Positions 16,462 to 27,000 of a DNA stretch of 52,953 nucleotides are shown here, piece after piece. This DNA is from Chlamydiota bacterium (GTDB lineage Bacteria > Chlamydiota > Chlamydiia > Chlamydiales > Rhabdochlamydiaceae). The stretch lies in NCBI GenBank assembly GCA_030916885.1, contig JAUPVT010000036.1, positions 1 through 52,953 on the forward strand, read 5' to 3'. Every line of letters starts with the position of its first letter. The first letter of the stretch is position 1. Made by a program: the position numbers and the translations under genes. The notes under the pieces are model-generated. The model ran no database searches, had not been told where the DNA came from, and worked only from the letters and a program-made list of their open reading frames with translations.

Positions 16462-17952
16462 TTATAAAGACCTATAATCTTTTGTATACCATGCTTTTCT
16501 CAAGAGATCTGATTTTTTTTTAGAAAGCCCACCTAAGTATTGGATAGCATTTAGCAATCTAGCGCGCACTCTATCTTTACCTAGAATTTCTACAGAGTCA
16601 AACAAAGGCAGTCCATGGCGCTTTCCTGTAATGGCTCCATACAATAAGGGAATGATCATTTTTTTATGATGGATGTCAAATTTCTCAGAAACCTCATGAG
16701 AAGCTTTTTCAATCCCTGGGCGTTTCCAATTTTCCTGTGCATCCATACTCCAAATCATTGTCTGTAAAAGAGAGGCGCTTTTTTCTTTTGTCAACTGATT
16801 AGGACAGAGCAATTCATCTGTATAGACAAGGTGATTAAGGAAAAAGAAGTCGCAAAGCTGCATGAAATCACCAAAGGTTTTCATGCGTGTATGACAAAGA
16901 GGCATCAGTTTTTGCATAAAAGCGTCATTGAATGACCACTCCTTGATCCGTTCCCATAGAGCAACCTCAGGGACGGTATTAATCAAGTATTGCTGGTTAA
17001 GCCAATCTAACTTTTGAATATCAAAATAGGCCCCAGAAGTACCAATACGAGAGGGTTCAAACTCACGGATAATTTCTTCTAAACTATAGATTTCTTTGTC
17101 GTTTAGCATACTATAGCACATTAGGCTAAAGAAATAGATAAAAGATTCCTGTAGATATCCGCTATCTCGATAGTAGAAGATAGAGGTCGGGTTTTTTCTT
17201 TTTGATAGTTTTTTACCATCTTTGCCTAAAAGCAAAGGCATATGCATAAACACAGGAGGAGTCCACCCAAAGCTTTCATAGAGAAAGATATGTTTAGGTG
17301 TTGAGCTCATCCATTCATCTCCTCTGATTACATGAGAAATGTTCATGAGATGATCATCAACTACATTTGCTAAATGATAGGTAGGAAACCCATCAGATTT
17401 GAGCAAAATCTGATCATCTATATCAGCCCAAGGACAGCTGATTCGCCCTTTAACCGCATCTTCAAAGACACATTCACCAGATAAAGGGATTTTAAGGCGA
17501 ACTACATAAGACTGTCCTTCCTTCTCTCGTATAGCAATCTCTTCAGCGCTTAAGTTACGATATCTACGATCATAACCTAGCCGTTTTCCTGCTATTTCCC
17601 TCATTTCAGAGAGTTCTTGGGGTGTAGCAAAACATTTATAGGCTTTTTTTTGTTCTATTAATAGTTGGCAATATTTGCGATAGATACCAGTACGCTCTGA
17701 CTGGCGGTAAGGCCCAAAAGATCCTCCAATATCGGGTCCTTCGTTCCATTTAATACCTATCCATTGAAGAGCTTCATAAATATTTTTTTCATAGTCTAGT
17801 CTAGAGCGGGTTTGGTCTGTATCTTCAATTCTTAAAATAAATTCCCCATCGAAATGATGAGAGAAAATATAATTGAAAAGGGCCATATATGCAGTGCCTA
17901 CATGAGGATCTCCTGTAGGAGATGGCGCAATGCGAACGCGTACTTTTTTCAT
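16462..17952 (-). CDS. gltX: Glutamyl-tRNA synthetase
   Basis: Class I synthetase. [18 protein letters not shown] near residues 9-26 carries the HIGH equivalent HVGT, followed by [11 protein letters not shown]; the second signature is KKLSKRKNP. The C-terminal anticodon-binding helical domain is complete; 496 residues total. Chlamydiae lack GlnRS and make Gln-tRNA by GatCAB, so this enzyme probably also charges tRNA-Gln; that is family knowledge, not visible here. ATG at 17952; weak ribosome site. Lies between tsp and the small lipoprotein gene, close to euo, as in C. trachomatis (CT441-CT446). Confidence 0.97.
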   Translation of the reverse strand: MKKVRVRIAPSPTGDPHVGTAYMALFNYIFSHHFDGEFILRIEDTDQTRSRLDYEKNIYEALQWIGIKWNEGPDIGGSFGPYRQSERTGIYRKYCQLLIEQKKAYKCFATPQELSEMREIAGKRLGYDRRYRNLSAEEIAIREKEGQSYVVRLKIPLSGECVFEDAVKGRISCPWADIDDQILLKSDGFPTYHLANVVDDHLMNISHVIRGDEWMSSTPKHIFLYESFGWTPPVFMHMPLLLGKDGKKLSKRKNPTSIFYYRDSGYLQESFIYFFSLMCYSMLNDKEIYSLEEIIREFEPSRIGTSGAYFDIQKLDWLNQQYLINTVPEVALWERIKEWSFNDAFMQKLMPLCHTRMKTFGDFMQLCDFFFLNHLVYTDELLCPNQLTKEKSASLLQTMIWSMDAQENWKRPGIEKASHEVSEKFDIHHKKMIIPLLYGAITGKRHGLPLFDSVEILGKDRVRARLLNAIQYLGGLSKKKSDLLRKAWYTKDYRSL

Positions 17953-18036
17953 TTTTTACTTAAATAAAAGAGGTTTAGAAAGAATAATTTTTCACTATTA
18001 ATAAATAGAAGGCAAGCATTTTCTAACTAAAGCTTT

Positions 18037-19992
18037 TTAAGCTGCTGGAGCTACAAAGATTTTTTCTTTTTCTGTTAATAAAATATAATCTTTCATTACT
18101 TTAATTGTTTCTTCTAATTGCAAATCATTTAAACCAAAGAATAAAGTAGGCTCTCCCAATTCATCTTTCTTTGCTAGTTCTTTTAAGAAATTTTGATAGT
18201 TTTTGTTAGTACCAACTCGCAGCTCTGCATTTTTTTTCAAAAGATTTAAGTTTTTAATAGGTAGAACAGACTGCCTATCTTCTTGGTAAAGTTTGCTAAT
18301 CCTTTGCTTATGGATAAAAGGAATATCAGCAAGGTTGTCTTCAAAATGAGATTCAATATGATCTGTTTCTACAGGAAACTTGGAATATTTTTCGCCAATT
18401 TCTAATTCAGATAATACTCCAGGAAGCACAATATCACTTGCCACTCCAACAAGCTGAGGGCTTTTCCCTGAGGCTGTATAATATCTCCCTCTAGTTACTT
18501 TATACTCTCCCTTAGGGTTTACCTTACCAAAATTATTGCATTCTAGAGTGAAAGTTTGAAAAGTTCCTTTTCCAAATGTTTCAGGATCACCTATAATAAT
18601 GGCCCTTCCATAGTCTTTAAGAGTTTGTGCTACGATTTCCGAAGAGGAAGCGCTCATACGATTAGTGAGGACAATTAATGGACCATCCCACTCTTTTTTA
18701 TTTTCTAAGTTGCGTAAGTGAAAAACTTTATCTTGATTATCCTTAATAGAAACAACAATCCCTTTTGAAAGAAATAAACCACTCACGGCCACAGCCTCAG
18801 TTAACAGGCCTCCTGCATTATTACGCAGATCGAGAATGACGCCTTTTAAAAGATGGTTCTTCTTAATCTCCTCTATGGCTTTAGCTAAATCAGTTGCAGA
18901 ACTGCTGTGATTGTCTTGATAAAAGCAAAATAGATGTAAGATGGCAATTACACCATTACCATAAGGCTCTATCTGTGTTTCTAATCTGGATTCTTTTAAA
19001 ACAATCTCTCCGCGAATAAGCTCAATTTCTAGCTTATTTTCTTTAAGGTTTTCTCCCTCTTTTACCTCGCGTAGCACTGTTAAAATTACAGAAGATCCTT
19101 GAGGACCTCGAATAAGTTCTACAGCTTCTATGATTTCCAAACCTATAATTGGTTCGTTGTTGACAGCGACAATCCGATCTCCAATTTTTAGTTTATCAGG
19201 AAGGCTAGCTGGGCTTTTCTCTAGAATATGCACTACTGTAAGCCCATTAAGATCATCTCTTAATTGCGCTCCAATTCCAAATAACCGTTGTTGCACTTGA
19301 ATCATAAATTGGCTGGCTTCAGCAGGAGTAAAATAGATGGTTTGAGAATCTAAAGCTGAGCTTATGGATTTAAGAACATAGGATAGAATAATGCGTTGTT
19401 TTTCTTGATCTGTTTTTCCTTTTAAATCGTTCTCCCGACAGAGTCTTCTTTTTATTAATCTTTGCATAAACCGATCGCGAATATCTGGGTCTATTTTTGT
19501 TGCGGTACGAAGTTGCAATGATTTAATTCGCAATAGGCGATCTTTTAATGCTTCTACATTTTTTGCCCATGTAACATCTTTAAATTCTAAGTGAGAAACA
19601 TCTTCAGGAAGGGGGGTATCTTCCAGATGCTTTTCTAGAGAATTTCTTCTATCAATAGCTAGTAGCATTTGCTGGTGTATTTCTTCAAAAACAGTAAATT
19701 TTTCTAACGCGTATTCCTCTAATGCTGTTCTAAGGAGTTTCTCTGAAGGATCTATCCACTTAACTATTTCGCAATCAAGGAAATAAGTTTTTAGAGGATC
19801 TAGCTCTTCTAAGTAGTTTTTAAGGGCCCTTTTAATGAGTTCAGGACTCAACTGTTGATAAGAAACATGAGCTTTTAAAATTTCTTCTGTTTTTAACTTT
19901 GTTTCTTTAGCTGTTAATTTAGGGGGTTCTACTGCTTCTAAGCCTATTAGTTTAACAATTAATGCGCATATAAGTAGAAAGCGAAGCATCAT
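18037..19992 (-). CDS. tsp: Tail-specific S41 protease (Tsp/Prc, CT441-like)
   Basis: Periplasmic C-terminal processing protease. N-terminal signal peptide (first 20 or so residues, MMLRFLLICALIVKLIGLEA), a helical N-terminal region, a PDZ domain around 225-310 (GIGAQLRDDLNGLTVVHILE, GDRIVAVNNEPI), and a peptidase S41 domain with LDLRNNAGGLLTEAV. By alignment with E. coli Prc, S449 in MSASSSEI and K475 in ETFGKGT form the catalytic dyad. A C-terminal tail of about 130 residues follows. 651 residues matches CT441, which has been linked to cleavage of host proteins. Start is 19992 or the adjacent ATG 19989. Confidence 0.94.
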   Translation of the reverse strand: MMLRFLLICALIVKLIGLEAVEPPKLTAKETKLKTEEILKAHVSYQQLSPELIKRALKNYLEELDPLKTYFLDCEIVKWIDPSEKLLRTALEEYALEKFTVFEEIHQQMLLAIDRRNSLEKHLEDTPLPEDVSHLEFKDVTWAKNVEALKDRLLRIKSLQLRTATKIDPDIRDRFMQRLIKRRLCRENDLKGKTDQEKQRIILSYVLKSISSALDSQTIYFTPAEASQFMIQVQQRLFGIGAQLRDDLNGLTVVHILEKSPASLPDKLKIGDRIVAVNNEPIIGLEIIEAVELIRGPQGSSVILTVLREVKEGENLKENKLEIELIRGEIVLKESRLETQIEPYGNGVIAILHLFCFYQDNHSSSATDLAKAIEEIKKNHLLKGVILDLRNNAGGLLTEAVAVSGLFLSKGIVVSIKDNQDKVFHLRNLENKKEWDGPLIVLTNRMSASSSEIVAQTLKDYGRAIIIGDPETFGKGTFQTFTLECNNFGKVNPKGEYKVTRGRYYTASGKSPQLVGVASDIVLPGVLSELEIGEKYSKFPVETDHIESHFEDNLADIPFIHKQRISKLYQEDRQSVLPIKNLNLLKKNAELRVGTNKNYQNFLKELAKKDELGEPTLFFGLNDLQLEETIKVMKDYILLTEKEKIFVAPAA

Positions 19993-20309
19993 TTAAGTCT
20001 TTGATTTTAAGTATAATAAAAACATTTATTTAATATTCTATAATTTTAGCTTATGACAAAGTTAAAGTTTATGGCTAGAAAAAACAATTGTCTATTTCTG
20101 TTTTTCTAATAGCTATTCTAATTAAAAAAATTAATATATGCTTGATTTCAATTCATTTATATGCCATAATAATTGTTCGAAGTGACAAATAAAATAGTTT
20201 AATTACTAGTTTTAATCAAATAGCGCCTCTAATTTATTAGTTATTGGTTTTTGCAGTTGATGAGTGCTTCAGTTTGATAAAAGATATCTTGATTTTTTGG
20301 AGGATATAA
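19993..20309. other. Divergent tsp/euo control region
   Basis: 317 bp, AT-rich, no gene. It must hold promoters for tsp (leftward) and the first EUO gene (rightward). A weak rightward candidate is TTGCAG 20251-20256 with TTGATA 20274-20279, 17 bp apart. GGAGG at 20299-20303 is the EUO ribosome site. Confidence 0.5.
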
Positions 20310-20759
20310 ATGGAAAGAAAAGAAATCCAAAGCGGATTAGAGGAATTAAATTCTTCAAGTAAGAAGATTGTGTCGATTACAGAGGCGGCTAAGATCAACA
20401 ATGTAACACGACAAGCAATCTATGTAGCGATTAAGCAAAAAAAGCTTAAAGCTAAAAAAGACGCGACAAGATGGACAATTGATCTTGCAGATCTTGAGCT
20501 GTATCGTAATGGAAAGTATTCCCGTACGAAATCGATGTATAACGGAGAGCTTTTATTTGATAACCATAAAGGGTTTTACTCCGTTAATCAAGTTGCTCAA
20601 CTATTAAATGTGCCTGCTCAAAAAGTATACTATGCAACGCGCGTAGGACTCATGAAAGCACATCGCAGAGGAGCTGCTTGGGTAGTTCACGTAGATGATA
20701 TTAAAGAATATCGAGAAAACTATCTGAATAAAAAAGTACATCGTTTCGAAGCTGTATAA
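20310..20759 (+). CDS. euo: EUO-family developmental transcription regulator, copy 1
   Basis: DNA-binding repressor. In Chlamydia EUO is an early protein that represses late genes until reticulate bodies turn into elementary bodies. This 149-residue protein holds two similar helix-turn-helix units: 21-67 (ITEAAKINNVTRQAIYVAIK ... DLELY) and about 90-135 (YSVNQVAQLLNVPAQKVYYA ... DIKEY), each followed by a short wing. Basic surface, no membrane segment. It is shorter than C. trachomatis EUO (about 183 residues by memory). GGAGG lies 6 bp before ATG 20310, and a strong terminator follows at 20807. Placement between tsp/gltX and recJ matches CT446. A close paralogue lies 1 kb downstream. Confidence 0.9.
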   Translation: MERKEIQSGLEELNSSSKKIVSITEAAKINNVTRQAIYVAIKQKKLKAKKDATRWTIDLADLELYRNGKYSRTKSMYNGELLFDNHKGFYSVNQVAQLLNVPAQKVYYATRVGLMKAHRRGAAWVVHVDDIKEYRENYLNKKVHRFEAV

Positions 20760-20806
20760 ACTTAAATCTGAATCTCATGATTCGAGAGTTCCTATGAAGT
20801 TTTTAT

Positions 20807-20840
20807 AAAAACCACTAAGTGCTTAAACTTAGTGGTTTTT
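20807..20840 (+). terminator. Rho-independent terminator after euo copy 1
   Basis: Perfect 14-bp stem aaaaaccactaagt / acttagtggttttt with a six-base loop gcttaa, followed by atttttttta. It lies 47 bp after the euo stop and ends that gene as a single-gene transcript. Confidence 0.93.
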
Positions 20841-20906
20841 ATTTTTTTTACTAGAAAGTTACGGAACTAAGATCAGCTATTTAATCTATTATATTCCGAG
20901 AATTTA

Positions 20907-21202
20907 TCACAAAGCAGCGTGTATAATATCTGGGCTATTCTTAAATTTTTTATGAAAGACGAATAATCGAGATAAACTGTTTTTTTGCACAGCAGCAAGA
21001 GCAAGGTCTTTATTGTTCTTCAGCTCTTCACAAGCGTATGATAATGATCAAGGATCCAGTTCTATAGCCTTAAGTATAAATTTATGGTTGTTTCTTAGTT
21101 TTATAGATTCATTATCTTTTAAGTCTGCGGGAGCAAATTCTAGATTCCAAGAGTTTTGTTGTGTATGAAAGTAATTATTTAAAATAGAAAGCAAAGCTTT
21201 GT
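20907..21202 (-). pseudogene. Fragment of a DUF4116-like repeat protein
   Basis: The minus strand from about 21200 reads KALLSILNNYFHTQQNSWNL, then LKDNESIKLRNNHKFILKAI, ELDP, a TGA stop, SLSYACEELKNNKDLALAAV, QKNSLSRLFVFHKKFKNSP and a final TGA at 20907-20909. The SLSYACEELKNNKDLALAAV piece is the characteristic DUF4116 repeat (x-L-x-Y-A-x-x-x-L-x-x-D), in which Trp or a similar residue is expected where TGA now stands. There is no start codon: a TAA precedes the fragment in frame. DUF4116 repeats are common in large secreted or Dot/T3-type effectors of amoeba-associated bacteria. Remnant identified by motif only. Confidence 0.6.
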
Positions 21203-21740
21203 ATTATAGTTATGTTAGTAATAAAATAATTATAAGTAATTTTATCTGTTTAAAATTATTAAACCGTCTATTTTTAAATAAATTTTTTATTTTATATTAA
21301 ATATCTTTGAATGATTCATTCATAAAAAAACATTGTTTGTTTTTATTCCATTTTGAACTATCAGGTATCTAGGGTTTTTTAGCGATTATTTATTATAAAA
21401 GTTTATGTTTTAAATTTAATTATATATATTTATTTGGTTTAATTGATACTGTTTTTATTAAAATTTAATTTTTTATATACATATAATTTATGACTCTGTT
21501 AAAAAACAAAAATTTGTTGAAATAAATAAGATTGTTTTTGCTATGGACTAAAAAACGCTTAAGATACACTTAGGAGCTACTAAATTGATTTGCTTTCAAA
21601 AGATTTAAATTTTTATTTAATCATGATTTTTTTGTTTTTCTAAAAAATAGAATATATAAAGATAAAATGTTAATTATCTTTTTATAATATTCACTGTTTA
21701 GTTTAAAATTAAAGTATCAGTAAAGATAATTTTTTTACTT
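21203..21740. other. Long AT-rich spacer upstream of euo copy 2
   Basis: About 540 bp, extremely AT-rich with few C/G bases, no open frame and no strong hairpin. Possibly residual decayed sequence or a large control region of the second EUO gene. Nothing else can be supported. Confidence 0.5.
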
Positions 21741-21769
21741 TTAACAAAATAATATGTGCTTTTTATAAT
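21741..21769 (+). promoter_or_regulatory. Sigma-66/70 type promoter of euo copy 2
   Basis: TTAACA at 21741-21746 and TATAAT at 21764-21769 separated by exactly 17 bp. Transcription would begin near 21776, leaving a leader of about 24 nt with AGAGGTG as ribosome site before ATG 21800. One of the best consensus promoters in the window. Confidence 0.75.
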
Positions 21770-21799
21770 TAATTATAACTATAAATTAGAGGTGTCTTT

Positions 21800-22234
21800 A
21801 TGAACTCAACCGAATGTGCAGAAGAAAAAAAAATTTTTGTAACGCTGTCAGAAGCGGCAAAAATTAATAAAGTGACACGTCAAGCTATTTATGTGGCGAT
21901 TAAACAAAAAAAGTTAAAAGCTTATAAGAATCCAACTCGTTGGATTATCGACATAGAAGATTTAGACCAATATAAAAAAATGAAATATTCTCGTTCTAAA
22001 TCTATGCATAATGGGGAGCTGCTATTTGATAATAAAAAAGGATATTATTCCATTCAACAGGCAGCTAAGTTATTAAAAGTGCCTTACCAAAAAATTTACT
22101 ATGCAACGCGTATCGGCCTATTAAAAGCCTGTCGTAAAGGATCTGCATGGATTGTACATATTGATAATATTAAGCAATATCAAAGTTGTTATCTGAATAA
22201 AATGATTTCTAATATAGATGAGAACGCTTCCTGA
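21800..22234 (+). CDS. EUO-family regulator, copy 2
   Basis: Paralogue of the protein at 20310-20759: by hand count about 82 of 119 aligned residues are identical, including VTRQAIYVAIKQKKLKA and KSMxNGELLFDN. It has the same two helix-turn-helix units (LSEAAKINKVTRQAIYVAIK and YSIQQAAKLLKVPYQKIYYA). The N-terminus is shorter and the C-terminus (NIDENAS) differs. 144 residues. Own consensus promoter and own terminator, so it is expressed independently. Conservative substitutions and an intact frame indicate an active gene, not a decaying copy. Target divergence or a stage-specific role is inference. Confidence 0.9.
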   Translation: MNSTECAEEKKIFVTLSEAAKINKVTRQAIYVAIKQKKLKAYKNPTRWIIDIEDLDQYKKMKYSRSKSMHNGELLFDNKKGYYSIQQAAKLLKVPYQKIYYATRIGLLKACRKGSAWIVHIDNIKQYQSCYLNKMISNIDENAS

Positions 22235-22252
22235 CTTATTAGAAAATTCAAA

Positions 22253-22284
22253 ACAAACGCATCAATATCATGAGATGCGTTTGT
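22253..22284. terminator. Bidirectional terminator between euo copy 2 and recJ
   Basis: Perfect 11-bp stem acaaacgcatc / gatgcgtttgt with a ten-base loop. Followed by attttt on the plus strand and by TTTTGAATTTTC on the minus strand. It lies 18 bp after the EUO stop and 4 bp beyond the recJ stop, so it can serve both convergent genes. Confidence 0.9.
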
Positions 22285-22288
22285 ATTT

Positions 22289-24028
22289 TTAAGGAAAGTT
22301 AGCAAGTTGAAAATCGCGAATTTGTAACTGGATACTTGACTTGTTTAAGAAGTTATTAATATGAGGGGTGAATGCAATATGTAACATTAATTTTTTCTTA
22401 AGTAGACGTTGTCTCTTGTCTGCCATTCCAAAAGCAATACCTTCTAGCATGCGATCTTGTTGTTCAAGATAGAGTTTAAGGTGGGTTTTGCCAACGATTT
22501 TTGGAGGCCAAATCTGTTTTGCATCGCAATAGAGAATCGGGGCAGGGTTTTCGTTTCCAAAAGGCTCAAGCAAATTAAAGGACTCCATAAAATCAAAGGT
22601 TAAATCTCCAAATTGGATATTTGCATTTAAATAGATTTTAGCAATGATATCCTGATCTTTAAGGTAAAGATTAGCAGCTTTTATAAATTGCTCTTTAAAA
22701 GTAGAAATATTTTCTTCCTTAATAGTAAGGCCTGCTGCAAAATCATGGCCGCCAAAGTTTTCTAAGAGATCACTGTTTTCACGTAAATGTTGTAAAAGAG
22801 GAAATTCAGGGATTGTTCTTATAGAGCCCTTTCCTAATCCTTGATCAATAGAAATAACTACAGTTGGTCTATTATATTGTTTAGCAATGCGAGCAGTAAT
22901 AATGGGAATGATTCCGGGGTGCCATTTGTTAGAAGAAATGACAATGGCTTTTTGGTGAAGTATTTGAGGGTTGCGTAAAATATATTGTTCTACATCTTCA
23001 GAATCACGTCTTTCAATTTTTTGTCTTTCAATATTATTTAAGTCTAACTCTTTTGCTAAGGATTCTGCTGCATTAGCATCTCTAATCAATAAAAGCTCTA
23101 CACCTTTGAGAGGATCTGCGATTCTTCCCAAACTGTTGAGGCGGGGAGCTACTTTAGAAGCAATATCAATAGGAGTAATCTCTCCTAGCTTAAGACTACA
23201 AATAGAAAATAGTTTGGCTAGGCCAATTCTTCTGGTTTTTCGCATTTGACGTAGGCCATAACGCACAAGAATTCTATTTTCTCCCAGAAGAGAACCCATA
23301 TCAGCAATTGTACCTAGAGCAACTAAATCTAAATAGCGTTTCAGATCGATTTTTGTAGGACTAATAGAACCATTTGCAATCAGAGTATTTGTGATAGCAT
23401 GAGCTAATTTGAAAGCAACTCCTACACCAGTAAGATTTCGATTGGGATAAGTGCTATTAAATAATTTGGGATTTAACGTAGCAATACAGTGAGGTAATTT
23501 TGCCGTGGGTTCATGGTGATCTGTTACAATTACATCGATTTTTTTTTTAACAGCTTCTTCAATTTCATTAGCAGAAGTAATACCGCAGTCTACTGTAATA
23601 ATTAACTTACATTCTTTTTGTAGAGCAAAGTCAATAGCATCAAGAATTAAACTTTGTTTAAGTGAATTGCGGTTAGGTATGTAGAAAAAAACATTTCCAC
23701 CAATAAATCTTAAAAATTCTGTTAAAAGAGCTGCTGCTGTAATTCCATCGACATCATTATCTCCATAGATGAGAATATTTTCTTTCTCAGAAAGAGCTTG
23801 CAGTACTCGATGTACTGCTTTATCCATATCAGGGAAAAGATCAGGATCAAACAAATGGGGGAGTTTAGCATATAAAAAATCATGTATTTCTTCTAAAGTT
23901 TTAAAATTTCTAGAAGCTAGAACATAGGCTGTAACAGGATGAATGCTAAACTCTTTAATAATTGTTTTATGCCATTCTGGATCAACTTTGGGGTAAACCC
24001 ATATAGGATCGCAGTAGTTTAATATCAT
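22289..24028 (-). CDS. recJ: Single-stranded-DNA exonuclease RecJ
   Basis: 5'-3' exonuclease for recombination and mismatch or base-excision repair. DHH domain: YGDNDVDGITAAALL (88-102) and VTDHHEPTAKLP, with KVAPRLNSLGRI after it; DHHA1 domain with ENFGGHDFAAGL; and a C-terminal OB-like domain. 579 residues is normal. ATG at 24028, 9 bp after the secDF stop, so the two are likely co-transcribed. Order euo-recJ-secDF matches CT446-CT448. Confidence 0.95.
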   Translation of the reverse strand: MILNYCDPIWVYPKVDPEWHKTIIKEFSIHPVTAYVLASRNFKTLEEIHDFLYAKLPHLFDPDLFPDMDKAVHRVLQALSEKENILIYGDNDVDGITAAALLTEFLRFIGGNVFFYIPNRNSLKQSLILDAIDFALQKECKLIITVDCGITSANEIEEAVKKKIDVIVTDHHEPTAKLPHCIATLNPKLFNSTYPNRNLTGVGVAFKLAHAITNTLIANGSISPTKIDLKRYLDLVALGTIADMGSLLGENRILVRYGLRQMRKTRRIGLAKLFSICSLKLGEITPIDIASKVAPRLNSLGRIADPLKGVELLLIRDANAAESLAKELDLNNIERQKIERRDSEDVEQYILRNPQILHQKAIVISSNKWHPGIIPIITARIAKQYNRPTVVISIDQGLGKGSIRTIPEFPLLQHLRENSDLLENFGGHDFAAGLTIKEENISTFKEQFIKAANLYLKDQDIIAKIYLNANIQFGDLTFDFMESFNLLEPFGNENPAPILYCDAKQIWPPKIVGKTHLKLYLEQQDRMLEGIAFGMADKRQRLLKKKLMLHIAFTPHINNFLNKSSIQLQIRDFQLANFP

Positions 24029-24037
24029 GCATGTATC

Positions 24038-27000
24038 CTATCGCTCATTTAATTTCATTTTGCTTAACTTCTGTAATTCCCATTCGTAAAAAAACTTCAT
24101 CAGAGGAGCTGCAATGAACAATGATGATAGAGTTCCAAAAATAACGCCAATAACCATAACTAAAGAAAAACCAAACAAAGTAGATCCTCCTAGGAATAAC
24201 AGAGGAACTAGTACAAGCAAGGTAGTTCCTGATGTCATGAGGGTTCTACTCAAAGTTACATTCAAAGAGTGATTCATGATGTCAATTAAGCTCATTTTAC
24301 GCATAAATTGCATGTCTTCTCGAATTCTGTCGAAAACGATAATTGTATCATTCAAAGAATATCCAATTATGGTCATAAGAGCTGCAATTGTATTTAGATC
24401 AATTTGAATGGGAATATGTAATTTATGTAAGATGGCAATAGCTGATAAAGTAAATAATAGATCATGGGCTAAACATAGAATAGCACTAATTGCATAGTTA
24501 AACTCAAATCGGATAGTAATGTATATAAGAATACATAGCATAGCAATACTAATTCCAATCAATGCATTGTTACGCATTGTATCGGAGAGCTGTCCGCTTA
24601 CCTCTGTCCATTGCTTATTTAAAGTTTGCAGGCTAGAGGGTGTTAATGAAATTCCTGATTTTTCTAATGATTGCACAACCCACACAATTTTCGGGTTGGT
24701 TTGATAAGGGTAATTAGATTCTTTTAAAGGATATTCAAGAGGCAGATTTACAAAAGGATGGCCCTCTTCCTGTAAACTCCTACTTAAAAAGATACGAACC
24801 TGATTATGGGGAGTAAGCTCTCGTATTTGCACTTCATTGTTTGCAGCGCCAGCATATGTAAGAGCTTTTTCTACAGATTGTCTGTAGTTGTTTTCTGTAT
24901 TGGGAGTTAGTTCAACGGTAAGCGCATAACCTCCTCTAAAATCCATACCAAAAATAGTATTTCTTTGAGCAATTAGCATAAAAGAGCCAATAAGAATCAC
25001 GAAAAAAGAAAGAAATAATGCGAGTTTTGCATATTTAAAGAAATTAAAATCTTTTGTTTTAAACCAATTTAACATGTTCAGTTGTTTATGATTGGGATTC
25101 TCTATCCATTTAGAGAAGAAAAAACGTGTCATGAAAAGTGCGGTGAACATAGAAGAGAGGATTCCAATAATCATGGTAACAGCAAAAGCTTTAATAGGCC
25201 CTGAATCAAAATTCAGCAGAACTAAAGCTGCAATAATTGTAGTGACGTTAGAGTCTAGGATTGCAGAAAAAGCTTTACGATAGCCCGCATGAATAGCCAT
25301 AGCAATACGACCTGTTGCCTGAAACTCTTCACGAATTCTTTCAAAGACTAAAACATTTGCATCAACTGCCATACCAACTGTTAAAATAATCCCTGCAATT
25401 CCAGCTAAACTCAAAGTAGCTTGTAGGTTTTGCAATGTAGCCCATAGAATCAATAGGTTAAAAATGACAGCGATTGAAGCAATCATTCCACCAAAGCGAT
25501 AGTAACTTACCATAGCTGATATAACAAGAGATAAGGCAATCATGGTTGCGATAATGCCTTGTATTCTCTCTTTAACTCCTAGCTCTGGAGATACATTTTT
25601 CTCAGCAAGAATATGGGGAGTAAAGCTTAAAGAACCCGCTTTAAGATCAGCTTCTAATTGGCTAATTTCTCTTTGAGTAAAGCTTCCAGTGATCATCCCA
25701 CTGTCTTTTAGTTCTGAATCTAAAGTAGGAGAACTAATTACAGAGCCATTGAGAATAACAGCCATGCGCCAGCCTCTTCCTGCAGAAAAAGCTTCTTTAG
25801 AGGTGCTTTGAATTTTTTCTTTAGAGAACTGAGAGGTCCAAGCTAGTAGATTGTCTCGGGGAGATTCCCTATTTCCTGATTTGTCGATGAAGGAGCCTTT
25901 AACGGAAAATGCAAGGAAGTTTCCTTTCGAAGGATCATAAGAGGCATGAATATCTTCTAAATTAGAACCTTCTAAAGCAAAGTTGCGAAATACAATAAGT
26001 AAAGGATGAGTTTGTCCATTCCAGCTGGTAAAGTCACTTCCCCTAAGCATGGCAATTTTAGAATAAGTCTCATTAAAACTGCTATTTATAGAACTATTAA
26101 GAGAAAAACGCAAACCATTTGCATAAAGTGTTTTAGCAGATTCAGAACGAGGCTGTACCAATTCTGAATCCAGAGAATCACCATATAAATGTTTGCTTGC
26201 AATGAGATGAATATCTTCAATATCTTTGCAGTTAGTAACTACAGCTTCATTCCAAATTTCTTGTAAAAATTTTTGTGTAGCATCAGCTAACTCTGAATTA
26301 TTCGAACTGAATTTTTCATTAACTATTTGAAAATACATCGTAGAGGATTTTACGAGATCACTAGCTGATAACCCTTGTGCACCCGGAAAATCTATTGCAA
26401 TAGTGTTGCCTTCTTGACGAATATTTACCTCTGATACGCCCATTTTGTTTATACGAGCATATAATTCATTGATTCCCTGTTTAACATCTATCGGGTCTAC
26501 TACTGTTTTTCCATTATGATCAACGAGCTTTAGCTGAACGGTTTTACCTCCGGAGAGATCTAATCCCCAATGCAAAATCTTACGATCATCTCCTCTAAAA
26601 TATTTTTTTAAGCTTAAACAGAAATTATTCCAATAAATGTTATAAATAGGCTTTGGTACATCGTATTTAGTAAAGCCTCTAGCCTGATTTTGGGCAGCAA
26701 AGTAATCATCTCGCCATTTAAGTAGGTCTTCATGCATTTGATTGAGAATTTTATTTTCAGTAAGTAGCCTTTGTTCAAGATTAGTAAACTCTAATATGGC
26801 AAAACGTTTTGTTCCAGAAACTTTAAAATTTTCTCTTGTTGATTTTAGCAGGGTTTGATAGTAATTCTCCTGTTCAAAAATCAGATCCTGACTAAATTCA
26901 GGGTCAAAGGCATAACCTGCTGTAGAATAATCTACAAAACCGCTCTTTTGTAAAATTTCACGGAGCTGATTAAAATCTTGAATAAATTGATTAGTCTGAG

